A DNA stretch of 64,000 bases from Lachnospiraceae bacterium (lineage in GTDB: Bacteria > Bacillota_A > Clostridia > Lachnospirales > Lachnospiraceae): NCBI GenBank assembly GCA_017626435.1, contig JAGAIR010000007.1, positions 62,001 to 126,000 of the forward strand, written 5' to 3'. The position numbers were made by a program, and so were the translations under genes. The notes under the pieces are model-generated. The model did no database searches and was not told where the DNA came from. It saw only the letters and a program-made list of their open reading frames with translations. Of this stretch, positions 47,483 through 55,868 are shown piece by piece (position 1 is the stretch's first letter; each line of letters starts with the position of its first letter).

Positions 47483-48248
47483 AGAAAAATACAGGCAGAG
47501 TTTTATTGACTTTAATACAGACTGGATTGTTTCAAATTTTGGTTTTTTAGAAGATCAAGACAAGGAAACTTTTGAAAAAATTGACGAAAAAATGAAAGCG
47601 GGTGCTATGATATTTTTTGCTGTGGAGAATGATATCGCACTGGCAACCTGCATGGCAATGCCGCTGGATGGAACAACATGGGAACTATGTAAAATGGGTT
47701 CTAATAAAAATATCCCACACAAAGGTGCTGGGAGCGCTGTGTTTGAAGCCTCAATGAAATGGGCACTGGAGCATGATGCAGAGCGGATTTTTATCCTTTC
47801 AAACAGCAAATTAAAGCCGGCACTTCATATTTATGAAAAATACGGTTTTAGGGAAATTAAATTAGATGATTATGAATATGTCAGAGGTGATATTGCCTTT
47901 GAGTACAGAAAGAAGGTATCTGTAATGAAAACAGTAGTAAAAAAAGAGAATGCAATTAAAAAGGTTTTCAAGGGAGTATCCTTGGATTCCCTTGCATTAG
48001 GTGAAAAGTCACAGGTTACCAAAATGAATTATGTTGTTGGGAATTATGCCTCTCCTCACCAGCATCCAAACGAACAGAGCGGATATGTCATTTCGGGCAG
48101 ATATGAGCTTATTATTGATGGAGAAGAATATGAATTGCAGGCTGGGGATACTTATGCAATTCCCGGTAATCAGATTCACTCATTCAAAGTGATCGAAGCA
48201 GGAGAGGTTATTGATGTTTTTACACCTCCAAGACAAGATTATATTTAA
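47463..48248 (+). CDS. GNAT acetyltransferase fused to a cupin domain
   Basis: A 261-aa two-domain protein. Residues 1-155 are a GNAT N-acetyltransferase: KMGSNKNIPHKGAGSAVFEA (acetyl-CoA loop, variant of the Q/RxxGxG motif), RIFILSNSKLKPALHIYEKYGF. Residues about 170-261 are a cupin: NYASPHQHPNEQSGYVISG, GDTYAIPGNQIHSFKV, giving the usual His/Glu metal site. GNAT-MarR fusions are known, but here the regulator is a separate overlapping gene and the enzyme carries a cupin instead. AAGGAGGAG precedes the ATG. Substrate unknown; possibly detoxification of a small amine. Confidence 0.85.
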   Translation: MKVIPFEEKYRQSFIDFNTDWIVSNFGFLEDQDKETFEKIDEKMKAGAMIFFAVENDIALATCMAMPLDGTTWELCKMGSNKNIPHKGAGSAVFEASMKWALEHDAERIFILSNSKLKPALHIYEKYGFREIKLDDYEYVRGDIAFEYRKKVSVMKTVVKKENAIKKVFKGVSLDSLALGEKSQVTKMNYVVGNYASPHQHPNEQSGYVISGRYELIIDGEEYELQAGDTYAIPGNQIHSFKVIEAGEVIDVFTPPRQDYI

Positions 48249-48466
48249 TACCACCACCGATACTTGTATTCAAGAGGAAAATAAAATATTGATAAATTAA
48301 GGATTGACAGTAAATTTTATGAAAGTCTTTAATGATTATTAAATATCCCTAAATAGTAGGATTAACAGTTTGTATTAATATTAGAATCAGAAAAGGGTAT
48401 AAATTCCTTCTTTTGACAAATACTATTTTCAATCAAGGAAAAGTAATCAAATGGAGGAATATATTC

Positions 48467-49012
48467 ATGAAAGCAACAGGAATTGTACGACGTATAGACG
48501 ATTTAGGAAGAGTAGTTATTCCAAAGGAAATCAGAAGGACATTGAGAATACGGGAAGGGGATCCGTTAGAAATCTATACAGACAGGGAAGGGGAAGTAAT
48601 CTTAAAGAAGTATTCCCTGATGGGAGAAATGGGATTTTTTGCACAGCAGTATGCGGATTCGCTGGCACAGACTACAGGATATCAGGTTGCAGTGGCAGAC
48701 AGAGACCAGATAATTGCCACCTCAGCAGGTGCCAGAAAGGAAATGATGGATAAATCTATCAGCAAGGAGCTGGAACAGATGATTGACCGCCGGGAAGCAA
48801 AGGTGGCATCTGGAGACAGCCAGGAATACCGTAAAATGTGTGATGAGACGGAACCTTATGCCTGGGAGGTCATCTGCCCTATTATTTCGGAGGGAGATGC
48901 TGTAGGAGCAGTAATGATATTCACCAGAAATAAAAAGGAGACACTGGGAGATGCAGAGAAAAAGCTGGCACACAGTGCAGCAGGTTTTCTTGGAAGACAG
49001 CTGGAACAATAG
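48467..49012 (+). CDS. spoVT: Stage V sporulation protein T
   Basis: A 181-aa SpoVT. ATG 48467 follows TGGAGGAAT. The N-terminal AbrB-like swapped-hairpin DNA-binding domain (MKATGIVRRIDDLGRVVIPK, RRTLRIREGDPLEIYTD) is followed by a GAF-like domain (about 60-181). SpoVT tunes sigma-G-dependent genes in the forespore. Gene order downstream matches the Bacillus yabO-ftsH region, though yabM and mazG are missing here. Confidence 0.95.
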   Translation: MKATGIVRRIDDLGRVVIPKEIRRTLRIREGDPLEIYTDREGEVILKKYSLMGEMGFFAQQYADSLAQTTGYQVAVADRDQIIATSAGARKEMMDKSISKELEQMIDRREAKVASGDSQEYRKMCDETEPYAWEVICPIISEGDAVGAVMIFTRNKKETLGDAEKKLAHSAAGFLGRQLEQ

Positions 49013-49162
49013 GAAGTAAATTGTTGGAAAAAGGAATTATGGTATGTCTTGGTGACTGGAAGAAAAAGAAAGTCAGAACAGAGACTACAGTTGTAGAAAA
49101 ATAAAAGGTTTTTTGCGTTGAGCAAATTGTGTATAAACTTTGCAAAGAATTCGGGAAAAACC

Positions 49163-49191
49163 TTGACAAACAGGCATAATAAGGGTATAAA
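49163..49191 (+). promoter_or_regulatory. Promoter of hup
   Basis: TTGACA (49163-49168), 17 bp, TATAAA (49186-49191), about 52 bp before the start codon. Confidence 0.8.
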
Positions 49192-49243
49192 TAGATTTGT
49201 AAGTTTTTTACGGAAATATTAATTTTTTGAGGAGGAGTTATCC

Positions 49244-49516
49244 ATGAACAAGACAGAATTAGTTGCAGCTATTGCAGAGCAGGCAGAACTTTCTAAGAAA
49301 GATTCCGAGAAGGCTTTAAAGGCATTCATCGATGTTGTTACAGAGGAGTTAAAGAAGGGTGAGAAGATTCAGTTAGTTGGTTTCGGTACATTTGAAGTGA
49401 TCGAAAGAGCAGCTAGAGAGGGTAGAAATCCTTTAACTGGTGAGAAGATGAAAATCAAAGCTTCTAAGGCTCCTAAGTTCAAAGCTGGTAAGGCTTTAAA
49501 GGATGCTGTAAATTAA
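49244..49516 (+). CDS. hup: HU family DNA-binding protein
   Basis: A 90-aa histone-like protein that bends and compacts DNA as a dimer. The full family pattern is present: [39 protein letters not shown] (the GFGxF and RxGRNP arm), and [16 protein letters not shown] at the end. GGAGGAG precedes ATG 49244. It has its own promoter and terminator. Confidence 0.97.
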   Translation: MNKTELVAAIAEQAELSKKDSEKALKAFIDVVTEELKKGEKIQLVGFGTFEVIERAAREGRNPLTGEKMKIKASKAPKFKAGKALKDAVN

Positions 49517-49543
49517 GCTTTGGCATTGGATGTACATGTTCTT

Positions 49544-49568
49544 GGGCTGCCTGTGGGCAGCCTTTTTC
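49544..49568 (+). terminator. Terminator of hup
   Basis: GGCTGCC (49545-49551), TGT loop, GGGCAGCC (49555-49562), then TTTTT. Confidence 0.85.
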
Positions 49569-49604
49569 CTTTCTGTATAAGGATTCCTGGTATGGAGGTT
49601 AAGA

Positions 49605-49844
49605 ATGAGATTAGATAAATACTTAAAGGTTTCCAGATTGATCAAAAGAAGACCGGTAGCCAATGAGGCATGTGATGCTGGTCGTATTACTGTCAATGGT
49701 AAGGTGGCGAAGGCATCTCTGAATGTGAAGATAGGAGATATCATAGAGATTGCATTTGGGGATAAAACCATGAAGGTGGAAGTCCTTAGTCTGGAAGAGA
49801 CCTATAAAAAGGATGAGGCAAGAGAACTATATAAGGTGCTTTGA
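49605..49844 (+). CDS. rqcP: S4-domain RNA-binding protein RqcP (YabO)
   Basis: A 79-aa S4 domain protein: MRLDKYLKVSRLIKRRPVAN, GRITVNGKVAKAS, VKIGDIIEIAFGDK. In Bacillus this gene (yabO, renamed rqcP) acts in ribosome-associated quality control, helping RqcH add poly-alanine tails on stalled 50S subunits. Its neighbours yabP, yabQ and divIC are in the same order as in Bacillus. GGAGG precedes ATG 49605. Confidence 0.92.
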   Translation: MRLDKYLKVSRLIKRRPVANEACDAGRITVNGKVAKASLNVKIGDIIEIAFGDKTMKVEVLSLEETYKKDEARELYKVL

Positions 49845-49949
49845 TTATTTCTGGCATAAAGAGAGACTTTCTTTCATATATTGATTCAAGGTATGCATTT
49901 GGTTAGATGAGCATAGTTTGGAGGAGATACAGAAAGGAGGTCTTTTTTT

Positions 49950-50234
49950 ATGGAAGAGAGAGAAAACAGAGGAGTACATAAAGTATATTTAAATGCCAGA
50001 AAAACTGCTGTGATGTCAGGAGTGAGGGATGTGCTTTCCTTTGATGCCAAAGAGGTTTATCTGGAGACAGAGCAGGGGATCCTGCTGATACGGGGAGATG
50101 AACTTCATGTGAACCGTCTTTCTCTGGAAAAGGGAGAGGTTGATGTAGATGGCAGGATTGACAGTTTTGCCTATTCTGATAAAGACCAGACGGAGAAAAA
50201 AGCAGCATCCTTTTTTGGGAGGATGTTTCAGTGA
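49950..50234 (+). CDS. yabP: Sporulation protein YabP
   Basis: A 94-aa YabP/YqfC-family protein: NARKTAVMSGVRDVLSFDAK, VYLETEQGILLIRGDELHV, then DVDGRIDSFAYSD. Required for sporulation in Bacillus, expressed in the mother cell. AAAGGAGG precedes ATG 49950. It overlaps yabQ by four bases (GTGA). Confidence 0.93.
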   Translation: MEERENRGVHKVYLNARKTAVMSGVRDVLSFDAKEVYLETEQGILLIRGDELHVNRLSLEKGEVDVDGRIDSFAYSDKDQTEKKAASFFGRMFQ

Positions 50235-50749
50235 GTCAGATTATTATCGGACAGGTTCTGTTTGTGCTGGCATCTCTTTTTAACGGGATGCTGCTTATGG
50301 CGGGATATGATGTACTGCGTTTTATCCGCTGGCTGATTCCCCACGGAAAGGTCTGGCTCTGGGTGGAGGACACCATATATTGGTGTCTGGCTGCACTGCC
50401 CACCTTTTATTTGTTTTTTCGTTACAATGAAGGAGTGATCCGGTGGTATGGACTGGTGGGAATCTTACTGGGTGCTGTCTTGTACGAGGCGGGAATCAGT
50501 CTTCCGTTGAGGAGGCATTTAGTAAAATATGGAAATTGGATTCGGAGAAAACTTCTTGTACCGATCGAAAAAATAAGAAGAAAGAAAAAAGAACGCAGAC
50601 AGAAAAAGAAGGCACAGAGGGGGAGACAAAAAGAAATACAAAGAAATAGGCAGGAAGAAAAACAAAAAGAGAAGAAGGCAAAAAAATTAGAAAAAGAGAA
50701 AAAAAGGACGCAGAAGAAGAACAAAAATAATGAAGAAAAATGTGAATAG
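50231..50749 (+). CDS. yabQ: Spore cortex biosynthesis protein YabQ
   Basis: A 172-aa YabQ. It starts at GTG 50231, overlapping the yabP stop. Three or so hydrophobic segments fill residues 1-95 (IIIGQVLFVLASLFNGMLL, WCLAALPTFYLFFRYNEG, GILLGAVLYEAG). The last 65 residues are an extreme Lys/Arg/Glu/Gln tail longer than in Bacillus. YabQ sits in the outer forespore membrane and is needed for cortex formation. Confidence 0.9.
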   Translation: MSQIIIGQVLFVLASLFNGMLLMAGYDVLRFIRWLIPHGKVWLWVEDTIYWCLAALPTFYLFFRYNEGVIRWYGLVGILLGAVLYEAGISLPLRRHLVKYGNWIRRKLLVPIEKIRRKKKERRQKKKAQRGRQKEIQRNRQEEKQKEKKAKKLEKEKKRTQKKNKNNEEKCE

Positions 50750-50978
50750 GGATTGATAAAATGTCCAAAAAGGTGTATAGTAAAATAACTAGCCCATATG
50801 GCGCAAAGCCTTATGGAATGGACGATTGGACAAAATTCAAGACATTTTAAAACGACCACAATATGTAGTGTATATAGTATGGATATTGTACATATATTGG
50901 GTTGGATCAGAGGAAGTTTATCGGAGTTTCGTTGGGGGACGAGGCTTGGATGAAAATTCAGGGGAAGTTGGTGAACAA

Positions 50979-51281
50979 ATGGCACGTCGTAGGCGTAAAA
51001 AGAAATTAAGCCCGTTTACCGTTTTCGGAGTTCTGGTTTTTTGTTTTGTGCTGTGTGGCACCATGGCATATAAGACAGCAGCGTTAAAGGCGCAGACGGC
51101 AAAGTATTCTGCACAGATAACGGAGCTGAAAAAGGAACAGAAAAAGCTGGAGGATGAGAAAGCGGAACTGGATGATTACGAATCTTATGTTAAGACAGAT
51201 GAATATATGGAAGAGGTTGCCAGAGAAAAGCTTGGATTGGTATATCCAAATGAGATAATATTTGAACCGGATGAAAAATAG
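50979..51281 (+). CDS. divIC: Septum formation initiator DivIC/FtsB
   Basis: A 100-aa bitopic division protein. Basic cytoplasmic N-terminus (MARRRRKKKLSPF), one transmembrane helix (about 14-33), an extracytoplasmic coiled coil (QTAKYSAQITELKKEQKKLE), and the FtsB-type end REKLGLVYPNEIIFEP. It partners FtsL and DivIB in the divisome. ATG 50979 is chosen because it begins the conserved basic start; the longer frame from 50826 is unlike the family. Confidence 0.9.
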   Translation: MARRRRKKKLSPFTVFGVLVFCFVLCGTMAYKTAALKAQTAKYSAQITELKKEQKKLEDEKAELDDYESYVKTDEYMEEVAREKLGLVYPNEIIFEPDEK

Positions 51282-51357
51282 AACTTCATATTTATGAGGT
51301 TCTATTTTTTCTTTTTTGAAAAAATGTATTGCAAAAGGCTCGTGGTTTGTTAAAAAA

Positions 51358-51423
51358 AGTCGAAGTATTTTTTTGGTGTGCATCCTGATTTTGACAAAAA
51401 ATGCAAGTTTTCTTTCTTATACT
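51358..51423 (+). promoter_or_regulatory. spoIIE promoter with Spo0A-type architecture
   Basis: TTGACA (51391-51396) and TATACT (51418-51423) are separated by 21 bp, the unusual spacing of Spo0A-activated spoIIE/spoIIG promoters. TTTTGACAAAAA overlapping the -35 reads as TTGTCAAA on the other strand, close to a 0A box (TGTCGAA), and AGTCGAA (51358-51364) is a second near-match upstream. Confidence 0.7.
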
Positions 51424-51488
51424 TTGTGGCACTGACAAAATATCCTTTGGGGAAAGGACAAGCCAGAAAGTAAAAAGGGGGAATTTTT

Positions 51489-53774
51489 ATGAAACAGATT
51501 CAAAAGAGGATGTTATTACAGATTCTTTTAGGTTTTTTGCTGGGAAGGGTGATTTTTTTTGAGAGGAATCCTGTTGGTGTGGCATATTTTGCAGCAGGAT
51601 TTCCGCAGGGTGGAGCAGTTTTCCCTGTTGCTATCGCTATTTGTCTGGGGATGCTGTCATCCCTGCAGATTGAAATGGTAATACGTTATGGAATTGCAAT
51701 GGCAGCAGTGGCAGTGGCAGCTGATTTATTCCGGCAACGCCATATGCGTATTAAAATGGGACACTGTGCCCTGGTCATGGCCTTTACTTTAGCAGTATTA
51801 TCGGTTGTGCAGTATTATCTTCTGCCGTTTCAGGGAAAAGATATCCTGTTTTCTGTTATGGATGTAATCCTGGTGCTGGTCTTTTCCAGGATATTGTATG
51901 AGGGGCAGAATTTTTTGCTTCATGCCCGAAAAGGACAGGGAATGGAAAATGAGGAAATGATCAGCCTGATCATAATAGGGACACTGGCAATTTATGGTCT
52001 GCCGGATGTCATGGTGGCAGATATCTCTGTAATCGAACTGGCGGTATATTTTCTGTTGCCGGCTATGGGTTATCAATATGGGGCAGGAGTGGGAGCTGTG
52101 GCTGGAGCTGCAGGAGGGACGCTTCTGGTCCTGACCGGGCAGAGCGGTGATATGATAGGCAGTCTTTGCCTGCTGGGAATCTGCGCTGGCATGCTGAGGA
52201 AACAGGGAAAGGTATGGATGTTGTCAGCTTTTCTTGTTACCGCTGTTTCCCTGGGAGTGATGCTGAATGGACAGATGCTGCAGGAGGGAACATTAAAGGC
52301 AATTGTGATAGACAGTGTTCTTCTTATGCTGCTTCCGGATAAATATATGAGAAAGCTTCGTTTTCCTGCAAAAGGATGGGAGGAGGGACATGCCGGGGAA
52401 TATTTTCAGGTATTGATGAATCATAAACTGAAAGATTTTTCCGAGTCCTTCCAGAATCTTTCCCAGGTACTTGCCAGGCAAAGTGCAGAAAAGACAGGTT
52501 TTAGCAATCATGATGTGAGAATTCTGATACAGGAAATGTCCCAGCAGGTGTGTGAAAAATGTGAGAACCGGGAACGTTGTATGGGGCAGGTGGCTCTAAG
52601 CAAACCAGAGAGTATTGGCATGCTTGCCATGGCACAGGAGCAGGGGAATCTGGTATTAGAGCAGATGCCGATAGAATTTACACGGGAATGTATCCATCCG
52701 GACCGCTTTTTGATGGAAACGAATCAGAGCCTGCGGATGGCAAGAACAATCATGAGCTTTCAAAACAAACTGGCGCAGAACCGTCAGGTGATTGCCGGAC
52801 AGATGGCACAGGTGGGAACGCTGATGAAAGAACTGGCAGAGGATATCAGTCAGGTGAACCAGCTTCCGGCTGAGATGGAAGAGGTCATTGAAAAGGAATT
52901 GGGGAATATGCGGGTGGACGTGCGTAATCTGGTAATCTATGAGGATAAAGATGGACGGTTGGAGGTACATATGCTGGCATGCACTACCAGAGGACGGCTG
53001 GTGACGGCGCGTGAAGCAGCAGGTGTGCTGACGGATTTGATTGGGAAGCCATTTATGCCGTCAGTGGAGAGTCGTAATGTGATACCACGGGAAGAATGTC
53101 AGATGATCTTTGTGGAGGATACACCGCTTTATGCTGTAACTGGTGTGGCGAGAGCGGCAAAAGACGGGGAAGAGGTTTCCGGCGATACTTTCTCCTGCCT
53201 GTCTCTTCCCAATGGGGAACTGCTTCTGGCATTATCTGATGGAATGGGGAGCGGGGAGTCTGCGTTGGAGGACAGCCAGACCGTGATCGAACTGCTGGAG
53301 CAAATGACAGAAGCGGGATTTTCTAAAATATCTGCTATGCGGCTGATCAATTCCCTGTATATGCCGGAGGAGGAGGATACCCATTATGCCACGGCAGATG
53401 TGGTAGTACTCAATCTCTACCAGGGAGTATGTCAGTTTATCAAGAATGGAGCGGCTGCTACCTGGCTCCGCCGCGGAAAAGAGGTAGAGAGGGTAGAGGG
53501 ACAGGCACTTCCTGTGGGTGTGGTGCAGGATGCAGAGCCCTATTTAGGGAAAACACAGATAAATTCTGGAGATTATGTTATAATGATGACGGATGGAATT
53601 GCGGATGTATTTTCCGGCAGAGAGGAGGAACTGGAAAACCTTCTTTTGGAGAAAAAAATTGTCAATCCGCAGGAACTGGCAGAGTATATCCTGGAGGAGA
53701 CCATTGAGAGATGCGGAGGCTTTGCCTATGATGATATGAGTGTGATCGTAGCCGGAATCTGGGAACGGGTATAG
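51489..53774 (+). CDS. spoIIE: Stage II sporulation protein E (PP2C phosphatase)
   Basis: A 761-aa SpoIIE. Residues about 1-290 contain roughly ten transmembrane helices; a central regulatory region with CEKCENRERC follows; residues about 545-761 are the PP2C phosphatase (LALSDGMGSGESALEDS, YATADVVVLNLYQG, VIMMTDGIADVF, DDMSVIVAG). It dephosphorylates SpoIIAA to release sigma-F in the forespore and takes part in polar septation. The upstream promoter has Spo0A-type spacing. Confidence 0.96.
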   Translation: MKQIQKRMLLQILLGFLLGRVIFFERNPVGVAYFAAGFPQGGAVFPVAIAICLGMLSSLQIEMVIRYGIAMAAVAVAADLFRQRHMRIKMGHCALVMAFTLAVLSVVQYYLLPFQGKDILFSVMDVILVLVFSRILYEGQNFLLHARKGQGMENEEMISLIIIGTLAIYGLPDVMVADISVIELAVYFLLPAMGYQYGAGVGAVAGAAGGTLLVLTGQSGDMIGSLCLLGICAGMLRKQGKVWMLSAFLVTAVSLGVMLNGQMLQEGTLKAIVIDSVLLMLLPDKYMRKLRFPAKGWEEGHAGEYFQVLMNHKLKDFSESFQNLSQVLARQSAEKTGFSNHDVRILIQEMSQQVCEKCENRERCMGQVALSKPESIGMLAMAQEQGNLVLEQMPIEFTRECIHPDRFLMETNQSLRMARTIMSFQNKLAQNRQVIAGQMAQVGTLMKELAEDISQVNQLPAEMEEVIEKELGNMRVDVRNLVIYEDKDGRLEVHMLACTTRGRLVTAREAAGVLTDLIGKPFMPSVESRNVIPREECQMIFVEDTPLYAVTGVARAAKDGEEVSGDTFSCLSLPNGELLLALSDGMGSGESALEDSQTVIELLEQMTEAGFSKISAMRLINSLYMPEEEDTHYATADVVVLNLYQGVCQFIKNGAAATWLRRGKEVERVEGQALPVGVVQDAEPYLGKTQINSGDYVIMMTDGIADVFSGREEELENLLLEKKIVNPQELAEYILEETIERCGGFAYDDMSVIVAGIWERV

Positions 53775-53831
53775 AAAGTTCTGAAATAATGCGGAATGAA
53801 TGCAGAGAGGATATGGGAATGTGAGGTACAT

Positions 53832-55286
53832 ATGAATATAGAGAGGTATCATCGGATAAAAATATATTGTGAGAAAAATCAGATGTTTTCCAGAGGTGAC
53901 AGAGTTATTTTAGGTGTGTCGGGCGGGGCAGATTCTGTCTTTCTGGTATATCTGATGAGAATGCTGGCAGAAGAATGGAATCTTGAGCTGGCAATGGTCC
54001 ATGTGAACCATGGAATCCGCGGAGCGGAGGCAGACAGAGATGAGCTGTTTTGCAGAGAACTTGCAGAGCGTCTGGGGATACCTCTTTCCGTTTATCAGGG
54101 GAATGTTCCTGAGCTGGCAAGGAAGGAGCATATGTCGGAGGAAGAGGCAGGACGTCATTTCCGGTATTGCTGTATGGAGGAAGCCAGACAGCAGCTTGGT
54201 TTCGATAAAATTGCGGTAGCCCATCATCAGGATGACCAGGCAGAAACTGTGCTGTTCCAGATGCTGAGAGGAAGCAGCCTGAGAGGGATTGGTGGAATGC
54301 GTCCGGTCAGGGAATGCATCGTAAGACCGCTTCTGTCTGTGCGAAGAGAGGAGATTGAGGAGGAACTTCACCAGATGGGACAAAGCTGGTGTGAGGACTC
54401 TACCAATCAGGAAGAAATCTATTCCCGGAATCAATTGCGCCGACGGGTGCTGCCATATCTGGAAAAGGAAGTGGCTCCGGGGGCAGTGGCGCACCTGGCC
54501 AGGATGGCAGGACAGCTGCAGGAGGTATTTCAGTATCTGGAGGGAGAGACCCAGAAGGCATTGGAGCGTCTGACAAAGTTATCTGGAGAACGGCTGGAGC
54601 TGGATGCGGATGGTTTTTGCCGGCTGTCTCCCGTATTACAGAGGGAATTGGCAATGTGCCTGTTTGAAAGGACAGCCGGAAGCCGGAAAGATATTACCAG
54701 CCGTCATGTAGAAGGGTTTTGTGATATAGCAGCAGGTGCTACGGGAAAGAGGATTTCCCTTCCCTATGGGATGACAGCCGGAAAGGACTATGGAGTACTC
54801 TGGCTTGAGGGAATGTCTAAGCCGGGTCAGGAAAACGGATGGAAAAGCATCTCAGAAAATCTGATATGGGATGCACAGCAGGACAGTCTCAGAGAATATT
54901 ATTGGAAGGATTCCATAGGAAACCAGTGTCGTGTTATATTGAAGAAGGTGCTGCTGGCAGAACTTTCGGAAGAAAAATCAAAAGAAGTGCCGAAAAACGA
55001 CTGTACGAAATGGTTTGATTATGCTAGAATAGATAGCATGCTTGAGTTTCGGCATCCGCAGGAGGGGGATTATTTCCAACTGGACTGTGCGGGAAAACGC
55101 AAAAGGCTGAGCCGCTTTCTGATTGACCAGAAAATACCATTGGAACGGAGAAAGAGGCTTTGGATACTGGCGATGGGAAAGCATGTTTTATGGATTCCAG
55201 AGTTGAATCGAAGCAGTGCGGGCTTTTACGTAAATGAGGACACAGAAGTGGTACTGTGTGGTACTTTATGGACTGATGTACAATAG
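53832..55286 (+). CDS. tilS: tRNA(Ile)-lysidine synthetase
   Basis: A 485-aa TilS. The N-terminal PP-loop ATPase has VILGVSGGADSVFLVYLM, AMVHVNHGIRG and AVAHHQDDQAETVLFQMLRG; a central domain and a C-terminal TilS domain (RHPQEGDYFQLDCAGKRKRL) follow. It converts C34 of a tRNA-Ile to lysidine so that it reads AUA. I choose ATG 53832 (GTGAGG five bases upstream); ATG 53796 is a possible alternative, adding 12 residues. Order tilS-hpt-ftsH is conserved in Firmicutes. Confidence 0.95.
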   Translation: MNIERYHRIKIYCEKNQMFSRGDRVILGVSGGADSVFLVYLMRMLAEEWNLELAMVHVNHGIRGAEADRDELFCRELAERLGIPLSVYQGNVPELARKEHMSEEEAGRHFRYCCMEEARQQLGFDKIAVAHHQDDQAETVLFQMLRGSSLRGIGGMRPVRECIVRPLLSVRREEIEEELHQMGQSWCEDSTNQEEIYSRNQLRRRVLPYLEKEVAPGAVAHLARMAGQLQEVFQYLEGETQKALERLTKLSGERLELDADGFCRLSPVLQRELAMCLFERTAGSRKDITSRHVEGFCDIAAGATGKRISLPYGMTAGKDYGVLWLEGMSKPGQENGWKSISENLIWDAQQDSLREYYWKDSIGNQCRVILKKVLLAELSEEKSKEVPKNDCTKWFDYARIDSMLEFRHPQEGDYFQLDCAGKRKRLSRFLIDQKIPLERRKRLWILAMGKHVLWIPELNRSSAGFYVNEDTEVVLCGTLWTDVQ

Positions 55287-55312
55287 ATTTTTAGATGAGG
55301 AAGGTGAACAAC

Positions 55313-55843
55313 ATGAAAGAAGTCGTACATGTTATGTTTTCTGAAGAAACGGTCAATGAGAAGATTTCAGAGATGGCAGAACAGATCAACCAGGAATATG
55401 CAGGAAAGCCACTTCGTCTTATCTGCATTTTAAAGGGGAGTATCTTCTTTTTCTGTGAGCTGGCAAGGCATTTGACAATGCCTGTGACTTTGGACTTTAT
55501 GTCTGCATCCAGCTATGGAAACGGGACAGAAAGCTCTGGAAAGCTGAACATTAAAAAAGATTTGGATGAATCCATAGAAGGGGTGGACTGTCTTATAGTA
55601 GAAGATATCATTGATACCGGTAATACCTTGTCGCTTACCCAAAAGATGCTGTTGGAAAGAAAGCCAGCCAGCCTGAAGCTGTGTACTCTTCTGGATAAGC
55701 CGGACAGAAGAAAGATCCAGATAGACATTGACTATACAGGGTTTGTGATACCGGATGAATTTGTAGTGGGCTATGGACTGGACTATGCTCAGAGATACCG
55801 TAACCTGCCTTATATAGGAACATTGGAGTTTGTAGAGGAGTAA
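55313..55843 (+). CDS. hpt: Hypoxanthine phosphoribosyltransferase
   Basis: A 176-aa purine salvage enzyme that makes IMP/GMP from hypoxanthine/guanine and PRPP. It has LICILKGSIFFFCELARHL, the PRPP loop VEDIIDTGNTLS and VGYGLDYAQRYRNLPYIG. AGGAAGGTGA fixes ATG 55313; ATG 55295 lies within that site. Located 26 bp downstream of tilS and 25 bp upstream of ftsH. Confidence 0.96.
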   Translation: MKEVVHVMFSEETVNEKISEMAEQINQEYAGKPLRLICILKGSIFFFCELARHLTMPVTLDFMSASSYGNGTESSGKLNIKKDLDESIEGVDCLIVEDIIDTGNTLSLTQKMLLERKPASLKLCTLLDKPDRRKIQIDIDYTGFVIPDEFVVGYGLDYAQRYRNLPYIGTLEFVEE

Positions 55844-55868
55844 ATTAAGTTAAGTAAGGAGATTTTTC

